DNA of 64,000 nucleotides from Thomasclavelia ramosa DSM 1402 (lineage in GTDB: Bacteria > Bacillota_I > Bacilli_A > Erysipelotrichales > Coprobacillaceae), in assembly GCF_014131695.1 (NCBI RefSeq), contig NZ_CP036346.1, positions 2,356,001 to 2,420,000 on the forward strand, read 5' to 3'. A model generated the notes under the pieces. That model worked only from the letters and a program-made list of their open reading frames with translations, had not been told where the DNA came from and did no database searches. Position 1 is the stretch's first letter. Every line of letters starts with the position of its first letter. The position numbers were made by a program, and so were the translations under genes. Positions 17,785 through 26,709 of the stretch are shown piece by piece.

Positions 17785-18429
17785 ATGGTCGACGAATTCT
17801 ATTTGGACGTTAATCTTGAATTGTTTGTACAATGGTTATTTGGAAATAAAAATAAGTATGATCATAATATACTATGTACATTAAAAAGCAATGAACCTTA
17901 CGGGAAAACTATCACTTTTAATTATTATAATATTAGTGGTTCAATTGTTATTTGGGCTAATGGTATCATTGAAGAACAAATCTTTGATGATGAAGAAAAT
18001 TTATTATTCTATCTTCATTACAAACTCGTTAGTTTAGCTCAAGGACAAAAATTATTTTACGACTTCTACGATTCATTGACCAAACATACAAAATGTCCCC
18101 CACTTAAAATAATTTTATGTTGCTCAGGCGGTTTATCATCATCATTCTTTGCAAATAAGCTAGCTGAACTAATCTCCTTAAAACACCTTAATTATGAAAT
18201 TATTCCTCTTGGCTTCTATCAGTTAAATAGTAGTTATTTGGACTGTGATGCAATTTACCTAGCACCACAAATTTCATACTTAGAACCACAGGCAATGAAT
18301 ATTGTTAAAAATACCGTGCCAGTACACTGTGTTACACCAAGTGTTTATGCAACATACAATTATCGTGGGTTATTAGATATGATTACAAATGAAAATATAT
18401 CTAAAACCAAAGAAAACGGAACTATTTAG
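17785..18429 (+). CDS. Orphan PTS EIIB-like protein with unrecognised N-terminal domain (copy 1)
   Basis: The 214-residue protein ends in a lactose/cellobiose-type EIIB fold: strand LKIILCC, phospho-cysteine loop CSGGLSSS (Cys113), helix FFANKLAELI, and LAPQISYLEPQA, which matches the conserved GPQ segment of EIIB. Residues 1-105 form a domain I do not recognise (motifs IVIWANGIIEEQ and LFYLHYKL). No EIIC or EIIA lies beside it; it is divergent from the phosphatase-RpiR unit. AAGGAGGGG precedes the ATG. A paralogue with both domains is at 59313. A phosphorylation-dependent signalling role is inference. Confidence 0.8.
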   Translation: MVDEFYLDVNLELFVQWLFGNKNKYDHNILCTLKSNEPYGKTITFNYYNISGSIVIWANGIIEEQIFDDEENLLFYLHYKLVSLAQGQKLFYDFYDSLTKHTKCPPLKIILCCSGGLSSSFFANKLAELISLKHLNYEIIPLGFYQLNSSYLDCDAIYLAPQISYLEPQAMNIVKNTVPVHCVTPSVYATYNYRGLLDMITNENISKTKENGTI

Positions 18430-18441
18430 CTCCGTTTTTAT
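18413..18441 (+). terminator. Terminator of the EIIB-like gene
   Basis: Stem AAAACGGA / TCCGTTTT overlapping the stop codon, then TTTATTT. Confidence 0.75.
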
Positions 18442-19424
18442 TTACCTAAAGTCGCTACCATAACTGCTTTGATAGTATGCATTCTATTTTCTGCTTCATC
18501 AAAAACAACCGAATTAGCACTTCTAAAGACTTCATCTTCAACTTCACGAATATCAATACCTTGTTCGTATTTTTCTTTTGCAAGAGTAGTTTCAAAATCG
18601 TGGAATGAAGGTAGACAGTGCATAAATAAAGTTTTATCATTACCTGTTTTAGCCATCATTGCCTGAGTTACTTTATATGGTGATAATAATTTCACCCGTT
18701 GTGGATATAATTCTTCTGCTTCACCCATTGAAACCCAAATATCAGTATAGATAACATCAGCATCTCTTACCGCTTCATCAACATTATCTGTCACCATAAA
18801 ACTTCCACCAGATTTTTCGGCCTCAGCTTTACAATAGGCTACTACTTCCGGATCCATTTGTAGTTCACTAGGCCCTAATGCAACAAAATGCATCCCCATT
18901 TTAGCTGCTCCATACATCAAACCATAACAAACATTGTTACGAATATCACCCGTAAAAACAAACTTCACTTCGTTAAGCGGCTTATCTAAATGCTCTTCAA
19001 TCGTTAAAAAGTCTGCTAAAGTCTGAGTTGGATGATCTACATCTGTCAATCCATTCCATACTGGTATTCCTGAATATTTTGCTAACGCTTCAACTGTACT
19101 TTGTTCAAATCCTCTAAATTCAATTCCATCATACATTCTTCCAAGTACTTTGGCAGTATCTTCAATTGATTCTTTTTTCCCCATTTGTGAATTACTTAAA
19201 AAAGTAACATGAGCCCCTTCATCTAATGCTGCCACTTCAAAAGCACATCTTGTTCTCGTTGAAGTTTTTTCAAATAACAAAACAATATTCTTACCCGCTA
19301 AGCTATTACTCGTTTTTCCTTCCTTTTTATCTTTTTTTAGCTGATGAGCTAAATCAAGAAAATATCTAATCTCTTCTTTTGAAAAATCTTTAAGTGTTAA
19401 AAAATTTCTACCATACAAATCCAT
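18438..19424 (-). CDS. argF: Ornithine carbamoyltransferase
   Basis: OTC joins ornithine and carbamoyl phosphate to citrulline. The 328-residue protein has the carbamoyl phosphate motif [12 protein letters not shown] (near residue 53), HPTQTLADF and the ornithine-side HCLPSFHD near residue 270. The biosynthetic role (argF) is preferred because argB, C, J, G and H lie nearby and no arcA or arcC is seen; a catabolic arcB cannot be excluded. It is a single-gene unit 9 kb from the other arg genes and has no T-box. Confidence 0.92.
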   Translation of the reverse strand: MDLYGRNFLTLKDFSKEEIRYFLDLAHQLKKDKKEGKTSNSLAGKNIVLLFEKTSTRTRCAFEVAALDEGAHVTFLSNSQMGKKESIEDTAKVLGRMYDGIEFRGFEQSTVEALAKYSGIPVWNGLTDVDHPTQTLADFLTIEEHLDKPLNEVKFVFTGDIRNNVCYGLMYGAAKMGMHFVALGPSELQMDPEVVAYCKAEAEKSGGSFMVTDNVDEAVRDADVIYTDIWVSMGEAEELYPQRVKLLSPYKVTQAMMAKTGNDKTLFMHCLPSFHDFETTLAKEKYEQGIDIREVEDEVFRSANSVVFDEAENRMHTIKAVMVATLGK

Positions 19425-19464
19425 TATAAATCCCCCTTTATAATTTTATTCTTAATTCTAACAA

Positions 19465-19498
19465 AAATAAAAGCAATAATCAACTAATTGATTATTGC
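19465..19498 (-). terminator. Terminator after the 63-residue gene
   Basis: Stem GCAATAATCAA / TTGATTATTGC covers the end of the small gene; TTTTATTTTT follows on the minus strand. Confidence 0.85.
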
Positions 19499-19675
19499 AG
19501 GTTCACTATCTTCTTTTTCAAACATTTCTTTAATATTATCTTTCGACTTGATTACCAACTCTCTAATTTGTTTTAATGTTTCGTCTGTCACTAAAATATC
19601 AAAGGCTTCTTGAGCTGAAGTTGCTTCTACAGCAATTGATAGATCTAAGCGAAACAATTTCTTTTCATTATCCAT
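19484..19675 (-). CDS. Small acidic protein of unknown function
   Basis: A 63-residue frame with an AAAGGAGG site at ideal spacing and a terminator overlapping its stop. The sequence begins with a strand-like segment (LFRLDLSIAVEA), followed by an amphipathic helix rich in charged residues. I do not recognise the family. It lies 13 bases downstream of hflX on the same strand and is probably co-transcribed with it. Confidence 0.65.
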   Translation of the reverse strand: MDNEKKLFRLDLSIAVEATSAQEAFDILVTDETLKQIRELVIKSKDNIKEMFEKEDSEPAIIN

Positions 19676-19688
19676 TTCAAAACCTCCT

Positions 19689-20918
19689 TTAATGTTTTAA
19701 TAAATATTGATCATACTGTACCATAAATCTTGGATGAGCTTCGATTTTCATATAAATACTATTTTCTAAATACTGAAATTCTAACACTAAACAATGCTGA
19801 TGTAAATACTTAAATACTTCACCATCTTGATAAGGAATATTTAAATCATAGATTGCATAATCTTTAAAAAGGATATCGCTGATTGACTTTTCTAATACTT
19901 CTAGTCCAATACGTTCCTTAGCAGAAATAAATGCATATGGCTCTAACGGTACAATAAAGCCATATTTATTTAAATCAACTTTGTTATATGCATAAATCAT
20001 CGGCGTATCCTTTATCCCTAATTCTTTTAAAACTGCATTAGTAGTATTAATATACTGCTCATAATTAGGGTTGGAAGCATCAACAACATGAATCAACAAA
20101 TCGGCTTCAACTACTTCTTCTAAAGTTGAACGGAAAGCTTGAATCAAATGATGCGGTAAACGCTCAATAAAACCAACTGTATCTGTCAATAAACAGGGGT
20201 GCTGATTGATCGTAATATGCCGTGTCGCTGTTTCTAATGTTGCAAATAGCATATCTTTTTGCAATACCTGCTTATTTTTATTTAGACAAAAAGCATTCAT
20301 TAAAGTACTTTTGCCGCTATTAGTATAACCGACTAAAGCAATAACCTTCATCTCATTGTCTTTTCGTCTTTTTCGTTGATTTTGACGCTGTTTAACAATA
20401 TTAGCTAATTGCTTTTTAGCATTAAAGATTTGATTTGAAACCAAACGACGATCTAATTCAATTTGTTTTTCACCGCTTCCTCTGAATCCCGAACCACCCT
20501 GCTGGCTGTATAAATGTTCTTTCATGCCCGCTAGACGTGGCAATAAATATTGACCTTTAGCTATTTCAACTTGCAGTTTTGCTTCTTTGGTTTTCGCTCG
20601 AACTTCAAAAATTCGTAAAATTAGAGCAGTTCGGTCAGTTACTTCAATATCTAAAATATCTGTTAAATTTTTTACTTGTAGTGGTGATAATTCTTCGTTA
20701 AAAATCACTAGGTCAAGATTATCTAACTGTCCTTTAATTTCTTGAACCTTTCCAGTACCAATATATAATGAAGGATTAATCTTATCAAGATTTTGCACAC
20801 ATCTTTTTATCACTTCAATATTACATGCTTTACATAATTCCTCTAATTCAATTAATGAATTATCTAAATCATAATTCATTTCTTTATATCTAACACCGAC
20901 TATTAATGCCTTCATCAT
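19689..20918 (-). CDS. hflX: Ribosome-associated GTPase HflX
   Basis: HflX binds the ribosome and splits stalled or stressed particles. The roughly 410-residue protein has the N-terminal HflX domain (about 1-100), a basic coiled-coil linker (KQRQNQRKRRKD) preceded by the SGFRGSGEKQIELDRR motif, then the G domain with GYTNSGKSTLM (G1), DTVGFIERLPH (G3) and NKVDL (G4). Two adjacent ATGs (20918 and 20915) follow GGGGTG; 20918 is reported. The small gene at 19484 follows closely. Confidence 0.94.
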   Translation of the reverse strand: MMKALIVGVRYKEMNYDLDNSLIELEELCKACNIEVIKRCVQNLDKINPSLYIGTGKVQEIKGQLDNLDLVIFNEELSPLQVKNLTDILDIEVTDRTALILRIFEVRAKTKEAKLQVEIAKGQYLLPRLAGMKEHLYSQQGGSGFRGSGEKQIELDRRLVSNQIFNAKKQLANIVKQRQNQRKRRKDNEMKVIALVGYTNSGKSTLMNAFCLNKNKQVLQKDMLFATLETATRHITINQHPCLLTDTVGFIERLPHHLIQAFRSTLEEVVEADLLIHVVDASNPNYEQYINTTNAVLKELGIKDTPMIYAYNKVDLNKYGFIVPLEPYAFISAKERIGLEVLEKSISDILFKDYAIYDLNIPYQDGEVFKYLHQHCLVLEFQYLENSIYMKIEAHPRFMVQYDQYLLKH

Positions 20919-20972
20919 TTCACCCCACTCCATTTTACCTTATCTAATCTTATATTACTAGAAGGAAAGCAT

Positions 20973-21887
20973 ATGAAAAAATTCAATTACTATTTTACTT
21001 TACTATTAGTTGCCTTTATTACACTATTTTCATTCTTTAACATGTTTCAAATTGTTTCACTCTCTAATAATGTGATTAAAATAATTATTAATAATCTATT
21101 ACCTTCATTATTACCATTTATGATCCTTATTTCACTCTGTTTATCTTTAGGGTTATTAAATCTCTTTAGCTATTTAATCCAATGGATCTTTAAACCATTA
21201 TTTAAATTATCACCAATCATGTCTTCTATATACTTCATCTCATTTTTTTGTGGTTATCCAACTAATGTTAAAATGATCAAAGAAGCATATGAATTAAATT
21301 ATATTAATTCTCAAGAATTACAACATCTTTTATCTATTGCTTCATTTGCTTCAATTTCCTTTATTTTTGTATCATTGCATCTTGAATATCCATTGATCAT
21401 ATATTTTTGTCATCTAGCACCTAGTATTATTAAAGCTTTATTTTATCACCAGCATTATGAGTTTCAAAGTTTGAAGGAATCAATCATTAGACTAAAAAAG
21501 CCCCATGTCAGTTTTGTGGAAGCTTTGAAACAAAGCATTTTAAGTTCATGTTATGCTTTTATTTTCATCCTTGGTTATATGCTGGTTTTTCAATTTGTAG
21601 GATATGCTATTGGTCATATTATTAAGGACAGCTTCATTAATGCTATTATTCAGGGAGTTCTTGAGTTTAGTTCTGGAAGTCTTCAACTATTACAATTTAG
21701 TCATACCCCGCTAGTATATAGCTTAATTTGTTTTAATCTATCTTTTAGTGGTCTTAGTGTAATGATGCAAACGGATAATCTTTTAGATGGAATTGACTAT
21801 AGTTTTAAGGCTTATTTCAAAGCTCGCTTATTTCATGGTCTTTGTTCATTTACCTTATGTCTATTAATTTTAACTTATCTGTTATGA
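20973..21887 (+). CDS. YlbJ-like nucleoside-recognition-domain membrane protein
   Basis: The 304-residue protein has about eight membrane helices. Features of the YlbJ/SpoIIM-associated family are seen: LPSLLPFMILISLCLSLGL near residue 45 and FFCGYPTNVKMI near residue 95, corresponding to the conserved G(Y/F)P motif. YlbJ proteins are needed for sporulation in Bacillus and Clostridium; the molecular role is unknown. It is divergent from hflX with a short shared promoter region. GAAGGAAAG precedes the ATG. Confidence 0.8.
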   Translation: MKKFNYYFTLLLVAFITLFSFFNMFQIVSLSNNVIKIIINNLLPSLLPFMILISLCLSLGLLNLFSYLIQWIFKPLFKLSPIMSSIYFISFFCGYPTNVKMIKEAYELNYINSQELQHLLSIASFASISFIFVSLHLEYPLIIYFCHLAPSIIKALFYHQHYEFQSLKESIIRLKKPHVSFVEALKQSILSSCYAFIFILGYMLVFQFVGYAIGHIIKDSFINAIIQGVLEFSSGSLQLLQFSHTPLVYSLICFNLSFSGLSVMMQTDNLLDGIDYSFKAYFKARLFHGLCSFTLCLLILTYLL

Positions 21888-22007
21888 GCTTATCATTTTT
21901 TTAACCATCTTATTATTTTTAATGAAATAATTTTTTCATTTATTAAAAAGAATCGTCCTCGACAAATATTTTCAGTATAATAGAAAGATGTAAAGAGGAG
22001 AATGATT

Positions 22008-22865
22008 ATGGAAAGCAAATTTAAAATAATTATTATGGATGTTGATGGAACATTAACCAACAGTCAAAAAATTGTTACCCCAAAAACTAAAGCAGCTTTA
22101 ATGAAAGCACAAGAGTTAGGTATTAAATTAATTTTAGCTTCTGGGCGTCCAACATCTGGCCTTATTGGATTAGGGCATGAATTACAAATGGATAAATATC
22201 ATGGTTTATTCGTATGTTATAATGGTAGTAAAGTTGTTGACTGCCAAACAAAAGAAGAATTATTTAATCAACCATTGAGCATTGAAGAAGGCAAAGCTGT
22301 CTTAGAGCATATGAAGAAGTTCGATCGTGTACGTCCAATGATTGACAAAGGTGAATATATGTTTGTCAACAATGTTTATGATAACTATATTAATTTCAAT
22401 GGTGCACCATTCAATGTTATTGAATATGAATCACGTGGTGGAAACTATAAGTTATGTGAGATTGACGATTTAGCAGCTTTTGCTGATTTTGAGATCAATA
22501 AAATCTTAACTACTAGTGATCCTGAATATCTTCAAGAACACTATCAAGAAATGATGGAACCATTTAAAGATAGTCTAAGCTGTATGTTTACCGGTCCTTT
22601 CTACTTTGAATTTACGGCTCAAGGAATTGATAAAGCTAAAGCTTTAGATACTGTTTTAAAACCAATGGGTTATAGCCAAGATGAAATGATTGCTTTTGGT
22701 GATGGTCATAATGATGCATCAATGGTTAAATATGCAGGAACAGGTGTTGCTATGGCTAATGCCGTTCAAGACTTAAAAGATATTAGTCAATATATAACTT
22801 TATCTAATGATGAAGATGGTATTGCTGAAGCATTATATAAATACATTCCAGAATTAAAAGATTAG
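22008..22865 (+). CDS. HAD-superfamily Cof-type sugar phosphatase
   Basis: A 285-residue HAD hydrolase of the Cof/IIB subfamily with motif I MDVDGTLT, motif II LASGRPTSG, the motif III lysine in the central region and motif IV FGDGHNDASMV. Members dephosphorylate sugar phosphates or flavin and pyridoxal phosphates. Two ATGs are in frame; the second (22008) has GAGGAG at seven bases, so it is chosen. It stands alone between its promoter region and a terminator. Confidence 0.93.
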   Translation: MESKFKIIIMDVDGTLTNSQKIVTPKTKAALMKAQELGIKLILASGRPTSGLIGLGHELQMDKYHGLFVCYNGSKVVDCQTKEELFNQPLSIEEGKAVLEHMKKFDRVRPMIDKGEYMFVNNVYDNYINFNGAPFNVIEYESRGGNYKLCEIDDLAAFADFEINKILTTSDPEYLQEHYQEMMEPFKDSLSCMFTGPFYFEFTAQGIDKAKALDTVLKPMGYSQDEMIAFGDGHNDASMVKYAGTGVAMANAVQDLKDISQYITLSNDEDGIAEALYKYIPELKD

Positions 22866-22890
22866 TACGCTGAAGCGTACTTTTTCTTTT
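22864..22890 (+). terminator. Terminator of the HAD phosphatase gene
   Basis: Stem AGTACGC / GCGTACT followed by TTTTCTTTT, starting at the stop codon. Confidence 0.88.
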
Positions 22891-22915
22891 ATTAATAATA
22901 ATTATCAATAAGCTA

Positions 22916-22967
22916 TTGACATATACTAACAAAAGATATACTATAATAGTAACCATTACTATTATAG
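22916..22967 (+). promoter_or_regulatory. Promoter and Fur-family operator of the perR-rbr operon
   Basis: TTGACA (22916-22921) is followed at 17 bases by TACTAT. A perfect 12-base inverted repeat with a three-base centre (CTATAATAGTAA / TTACTATTATAG, 22941-22967) covers the -10 and start site. Its core fits the 7-1-7 Fur-family layout TxxTAAx-n-ATTAxxA, here TAGTAAC-C-ATTACTA. Autoregulation by the PerR-type protein below is inferred. Confidence 0.8.
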
Positions 22968-22982
22968 AAAAGGAGGTAGCGT

Positions 22983-23372
22983 ATGCCAAAGACAAGATAC
23001 TCTAAACAGCGTGAATTGATTTACGAAAATTTAAAAGCAAGATGCGATCATCCTACTGCTGAAGCTATTTATAGTGATTTAAAAAAAGATAACCCCGGCT
23101 TAAGTTTAGGAACTGTTTATCGTAATCTTAACTTTTTAGCTGATGCTAAAATGATCAGAAAATTAGATGTTGGTCAAACAATCGTCCATTTCGACGGGGA
23201 CATTAGTGATCATTATCATTTTATCTGTAATGAATGTAATCAAGTGTTTGACATCACTTACCATGATGAAAACATTAGTAATGTAGTACAAGAACATACT
23301 AAACATCATATCGAAAAAACGGATATTGTTTTTAGCGGTATATGTGAAGAATGTTTAAAAAAGAAAAATTAA
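22983..23372 (+). CDS. perR: Fur-family repressor, PerR type
   Basis: The 129-residue protein has the Fur-family winged helix (HPTAEAIYSDL, SLGTVYRNLNFL) and the metal sites: HYHFICNEC with the first CxxC and CEEC near the C-terminus for structural zinc, plus histidines at HFDGD and HH. The PerR assignment rests on its short length and its place in front of rubrerythrin, an oxidative stress protein, with which it forms an operon (24-base gap). AAAGGAGG precedes the ATG. Confidence 0.85.
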   Translation: MPKTRYSKQRELIYENLKARCDHPTAEAIYSDLKKDNPGLSLGTVYRNLNFLADAKMIRKLDVGQTIVHFDGDISDHYHFICNECNQVFDITYHDENISNVVQEHTKHHIEKTDIVFSGICEECLKKKN

Positions 23373-23396
23373 AGAAAATAACGGAGGAAACTAACT

Positions 23397-23981
23397 ATGA
23401 CACTTAAAGGAACTAAAACAGCTAACAACTTAATGCATGCATTTGCGGGAGAAAGCCAAGCACGTAATCGCTATACTTACTATGCTTCAATCGCTAAAAA
23501 AGAAGGATTTGTACAAATTCAAAATATTTTCTTAGAAACAGCAAATCAAGAAAAAGAACATGCCAAAAGATTAATGAAATTAATGAATAAAGATTTAGCC
23601 GGAGAAACATTATATACTGATGGAAACTTCCCAGTATTATTAGGTACTACTGCTGAAAACTTAAAAGCAGCTGCTGCAGGAGAAAACGAAGAATATACAG
23701 ATATGTATCCAAGTTTTGCTAAAACAGCTCGTGAAGAAGGATTTGAAGATATTGCTACAGTTTTAGACAGCATTGCAATTGCTGAAAAACATCATGAAGA
23801 AAGATATTTAAAATTATTAGCAGCTTTAGAAGCTGGTAATACATTTAAAAGAGAAACACCAGTTGTATGGAAATGTAATAACTGTGGATTTATTTTCGAA
23901 GGTTTAGAAGCACCAGAAAGATGTCCAGCTTGTGATCATCCTCAAGCTCACTTTGAAGTAAATACTTTCTTTTTAGGATAA
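23397..23981 (+). CDS. rbr: Rubrerythrin
   Basis: Rubrerythrin reduces hydrogen peroxide in anaerobes. The 194-residue protein has the ferritin-like di-iron domain ([39 protein letters not shown]) and a C-terminal rubredoxin-like iron site with two CxxC pairs (CNNCG, CPACDH). It is the second gene after the PerR-type repressor and is closed by a terminator; derepression by peroxide is inferred from this order. Confidence 0.96.
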   Translation: MTLKGTKTANNLMHAFAGESQARNRYTYYASIAKKEGFVQIQNIFLETANQEKEHAKRLMKLMNKDLAGETLYTDGNFPVLLGTTAENLKAAAAGENEEYTDMYPSFAKTAREEGFEDIATVLDSIAIAEKHHEERYLKLLAALEAGNTFKRETPVVWKCNNCGFIFEGLEAPERCPACDHPQAHFEVNTFFLG

Positions 23982-23987
23982 TTATTT

Positions 23988-24013
23988 AAAGCCCTTACTA
24001 GAGGGCTTTTTAT
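23988..24013 (+). terminator. Terminator of the perR-rbr operon
   Basis: Stem AAAGCCCT / AGGGCTTT followed by TTATTATT. Confidence 0.85.
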
Positions 24014-24086
24014 TATTAATATTAAAAAACTGCTTTGAATAGTTTCTTTTGTACAGTCTAACTGCTATCTATATAAATCAACTATT

Positions 24087-24152
24087 TTAGTGATTAAAAT
24101 ATAATTGAAAACTAAATTTGATGATAGCAATTAATTCTTTTATATTTTTCAT
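24087..24152 (-). CDS. Possible 21-residue peptide gene
   Basis: A very short frame with an unusually strong AGGAGGTGG site eight bases before its ATG, in the otherwise empty region between rubrerythrin and the Mrr-type gene. The peptide is amphipathic with a basic start (MKNIKELIAIIKFSF...). No -10/-35 pair or terminator is convincing. It might be a small toxin or leader peptide, or chance. Confidence 0.3.
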   Translation of the reverse strand: MKNIKELIAIIKFSFQLYFNH

Positions 24153-24277
24153 TCTTGCCACCTCCTACACTTATATAATAATCTATTTTAATAGTACAAA
24201 CCATCGAACTTCATGACAATATTCTTACAATTTTGTAATATTTAATTTTATGATATAATGACTAGCGAGGTGCGACA

Positions 24278-24982
24278 ATGAAACTAATTATCTTATGGCT
24301 CATTAATACAATTTTTGTTTTACCCTTAAAAATAATTACTATACTTTTTAAACTAATATATAAAATAATTAAAAATATTTACTTTAATAATTTAGATTTA
24401 GAATATATCAATACAATGGATGGTCATGATTTTGAGTATTTCACCAAAACATTATTAGAAAAAAACGGCTTTAAACAAGTGAATGTCAGCCAAAGCAGTA
24501 GCGATTATGGAATTGATGTCTTTGCATATAAAAACAAATATACATATGCTATACAATGTAAACGTTACAGCAAAACAGTAGGAATCAAAGCAGTTCAGGA
24601 AGCAAAAAGCGGTTGTGAATACTATCAGTGCGATATTCCAGTAGTCTTCACTAACAATACTTTTAGCAGTGCTGCAATTAATCTCGCTAAAAATACAAAT
24701 GTTGAGTTATGGGATCAAGATACTCTTTATCACTATTTAAAAAAATCTAAGATTTTAACTAAATCATTACCACTTTATTATCCTCTGTTTACCTTCATTA
24801 CTACCGCCATTTTATCTTATTACTATTTACAGCATCAAGACTATTTACTGATTCCTTTATTGATAAATATGTTTTTGTTTATCAGTATCATTGTTAAAAT
24901 TTTGAAAGATAAAAAAAAGACTCCTATTATTTTAAAAGAGCCTGAATATACGATTCATGATTATCACGATACTATTCAATAG
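24278..24982 (+). CDS. Membrane-anchored Mrr-type restriction endonuclease-like protein
   Basis: The 234-residue protein has an N-terminal membrane helix (about 3-25), then a PD-(D/E)xK nuclease domain of the Mrr_cat type: MDGHDFEYFTKTLLEKNGF, the catalytic aspartate in SDYGIDVFA and the Q-x-K pair in AIQCKRY (near residue 105), followed by VQEAKSG and PVVFTNN. Two more membrane helices (about 165-210) end the protein. Mrr domains cut modified DNA; a membrane-bound version suggests defence against incoming DNA. Its end overlaps the convergent gene at 24972 by 11 bases. Confidence 0.82.
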   Translation: MKLIILWLINTIFVLPLKIITILFKLIYKIIKNIYFNNLDLEYINTMDGHDFEYFTKTLLEKNGFKQVNVSQSSSDYGIDVFAYKNKYTYAIQCKRYSKTVGIKAVQEAKSGCEYYQCDIPVVFTNNTFSSAAINLAKNTNVELWDQDTLYHYLKKSKILTKSLPLYYPLFTFITTAILSYYYLQHQDYLLIPLLINMFLFISIIVKILKDKKKTPIILKEPEYTIHDYHDTIQ

Positions 24983-24990
24983 TATCGTTT
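24966..24990 (+). terminator. Terminator palindrome at convergent gene ends
   Basis: ACGATACTATT / AATAGTATCGT spans the stop codons of both convergent genes and is followed on plus by TTTATTATTT. Confidence 0.6.
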
Positions 24991-25622
24991 ATTATTTGCT
25001 TTTGCTTATGATAATAATAAAATAAACATAACCCTGCTAGAGTAATTACAATTATAACAATCATAATAAAACAATGCATAAAAAAGGTTTCTGGTAAAAT
25101 ATTGATTACCGGATCACTACGATAATCAAATACCCAATAATTGTTTCTAAATACAATTTGATGAAAAGTTATAAAAGCACTTTCAAAATCTAATGCTACA
25201 ACAAAACCCAACATTGCTGGTACAATAATAGTAATCAGCCCAGTAAGCTTTAAAAAACGATATTCTTTTTCTTTAAATCGTCTAATTACTAACGGTAATG
25301 AGATCAACCCACTAACTACCATAATTACCTGGATTGCCTCAAAAATTGTTTTTACTTCTTCAAAATGAATCCTACCGTTTGTTGACATTACAAAATCTGG
25401 CAGATTCAACGTTCCCCGATAAAAGATCGACTGATATGCAATTAAAACATCGTAATTCTTTTTTATTGTTTCAACTGACATTCCACTCGTTAAATCAATT
25501 CCTAAATAATTAATATCTAAATAATACAGCTGTTTAAAAAAGACAGTGAATACTATTGCTAATGAAATAATAAATAACATTAACATCGTTGCTAAAAAAA
25601 TGTCTTTTTTATTATAACTCAT
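24972..25622 (-). CDS. DUF1461 (TIGR01906 family) membrane protein
   Basis: The 216-residue protein has four or five membrane helices and an outside part with the features of this family (LDINYLGIDLTSGMSVETIK, NYDVLIAY). Function is unknown. The frame is open to 25652, but the ATG at 25622 overlaps the trmL stop region, the usual arrangement in coupled genes. It is the last gene of an aroE-rdgB-trmL-DUF1461 run. Confidence 0.8.
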   Translation of the reverse strand: MSYNKKDIFLATMLMLFIISLAIVFTVFFKQLYYLDINYLGIDLTSGMSVETIKKNYDVLIAYQSIFYRGTLNLPDFVMSTNGRIHFEEVKTIFEAIQVIMVVSGLISLPLVIRRFKEKEYRFLKLTGLITIIVPAMLGFVVALDFESAFITFHQIVFRNNYWVFDYRSDPVINILPETFFMHCFIMIVIIVITLAGLCLFYYYHKQKQIINDTIE

Positions 25623-26121
25623 ATAAGAAATCTTCCCCTTTTTGAACTTCAACTTTTGAAAGATTTGGATAACTTTGTTGTCTTAAAACCTCGTAAATAC
25701 AAATAGCAGCACAATTTGATAGATTCAAACTTCTAACTTTATCACTCATCGGGATTCTTAAACAACGATCTAAATGCTTGGTTAAAATTTCTTTAGGTAT
25801 TCCATCATGTTCATGACCAAAAAATAAATAATGTTCTTTTTTATCATCGCTAAAGTCTTGATCAGTGTAACAAAGATGTGAATAACGCGTAAAAAAATGA
25901 TATTCTCCAGGATTTTTTTGTTCAAACTCTTCATAGTTTTCATAAACATACAAATTTAGATCTTTAACATAATCTAATCCCGCACGTTTCATTTTTTTAT
26001 CATCTAATTCAAAACTCATTGGTTTAATAATGTGTAAACTAGTGTTAGTAGCGACACACGTTCTCATAATATTCCCTGTATTTTGGGGAATGGCTGGATG
26101 AACTAATACGATATGATTCAT
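25612..26121 (-). CDS. trmL: tRNA (cytidine/uridine-2'-O-)-methyltransferase TrmL
   Basis: TrmL methylates the wobble ribose at position 34 of certain leucine tRNAs with S-adenosylmethionine. The 169-residue SPOUT protein shows HPAIPQNTGNIMRTC at the start, FGHEHDGIPKEIL and the knot-forming C-terminal IPMSDKVRSLNLSNCAAIC. It abuts rdgB with no gap and overlaps the DUF1461 gene. Confidence 0.94.
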   Translation of the reverse strand: MNHIVLVHPAIPQNTGNIMRTCVATNTSLHIIKPMSFELDDKKMKRAGLDYVKDLNLYVYENYEEFEQKNPGEYHFFTRYSHLCYTDQDFSDDKKEHYLFFGHEHDGIPKEILTKHLDRCLRIPMSDKVRSLNLSNCAAICIYEVLRQQSYPNLSKVEVQKGEDFLYEL

Positions 26122-26709
26122 TTATAATATCTCCTTTAAAATCGTATATAATTTTTTTAAAGCTTTAGCTCGATGTGAGTATTTATTTTTTTCCTCCATT
26201 GACATCATTGCCGAAGTCATCTGACATGGCGGAAAATAGAAAATTGGATCGTATCCAAACCCATTAGCTCCTTCAATTTTATCATTGATCAAGCCTTCCA
26301 TCGTTTCTTCAATTAAAATTGGTTCTTGACCAGGTATAACTAAAGCCAGCGCACAAACAAAGCGAGCAGTACGCTCTTTATCTTTAAGCGCATCAATTAT
26401 GTATTGATTTTTAATATTATAACTAGTATCTGCACCTAAAAAACGTGCTGAATAAATTCCTGGTTGTTTGTCTAAAGCATCAACTTCTAGACCACTATCG
26501 TCCGCTAAGACCGGCTTGTTAACAATATTTGCAATTGTTTGAGCTTTAATCAGTGCATTCTCTTTAAATGTTGTTCCTGTTTCTTCAATTTCCAATTCTT
26601 GCTCTAAAACATCTTTCATCGATAATACTTCAATATCAATATCTTTAAGCATTGCTTTAATTTCTTTGATTTTTCCTTGATTAGTTGAAGCAACAATTAT
26701 TTCTTTCAT
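26122..26709 (-). CDS. rdgB: XTP/dITP pyrophosphatase (RdgB/HAM1 family)
   Basis: Removes non-canonical purine triphosphates such as dITP and XTP. The 195-residue protein opens with the family signature IIVASTNQGKIKEI and has ADDSGLEVDAL, PGIYSARF and the C-terminal GFGYDPIFY and SHRAKAL blocks, which bind the base and phosphates. It shares one base with the end of aroE, so translation is coupled. Confidence 0.95.
   Translation of the reverse strand: MKEIIVASTNQGKIKEIKAMLKDIDIEVLSMKDVLEQELEIEETGTTFKENALIKAQTIANIVNKPVLADDSGLEVDALDKQPGIYSARFLGADTSYNIKNQYIIDALKDKERTARFVCALALVIPGQEPILIEETMEGLINDKIEGANGFGYDPIFYFPPCQMTSAMMSMEEKNKYSHRAKALKKLYTILKEIL

Noticed and set aside
18438-19424. Catabolic ornithine carbamoyltransferase (arcB)
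   Set aside because: No arcA, arcC or arcD is present; five other biosynthetic arg genes are in the window. Not excluded by sequence alone.
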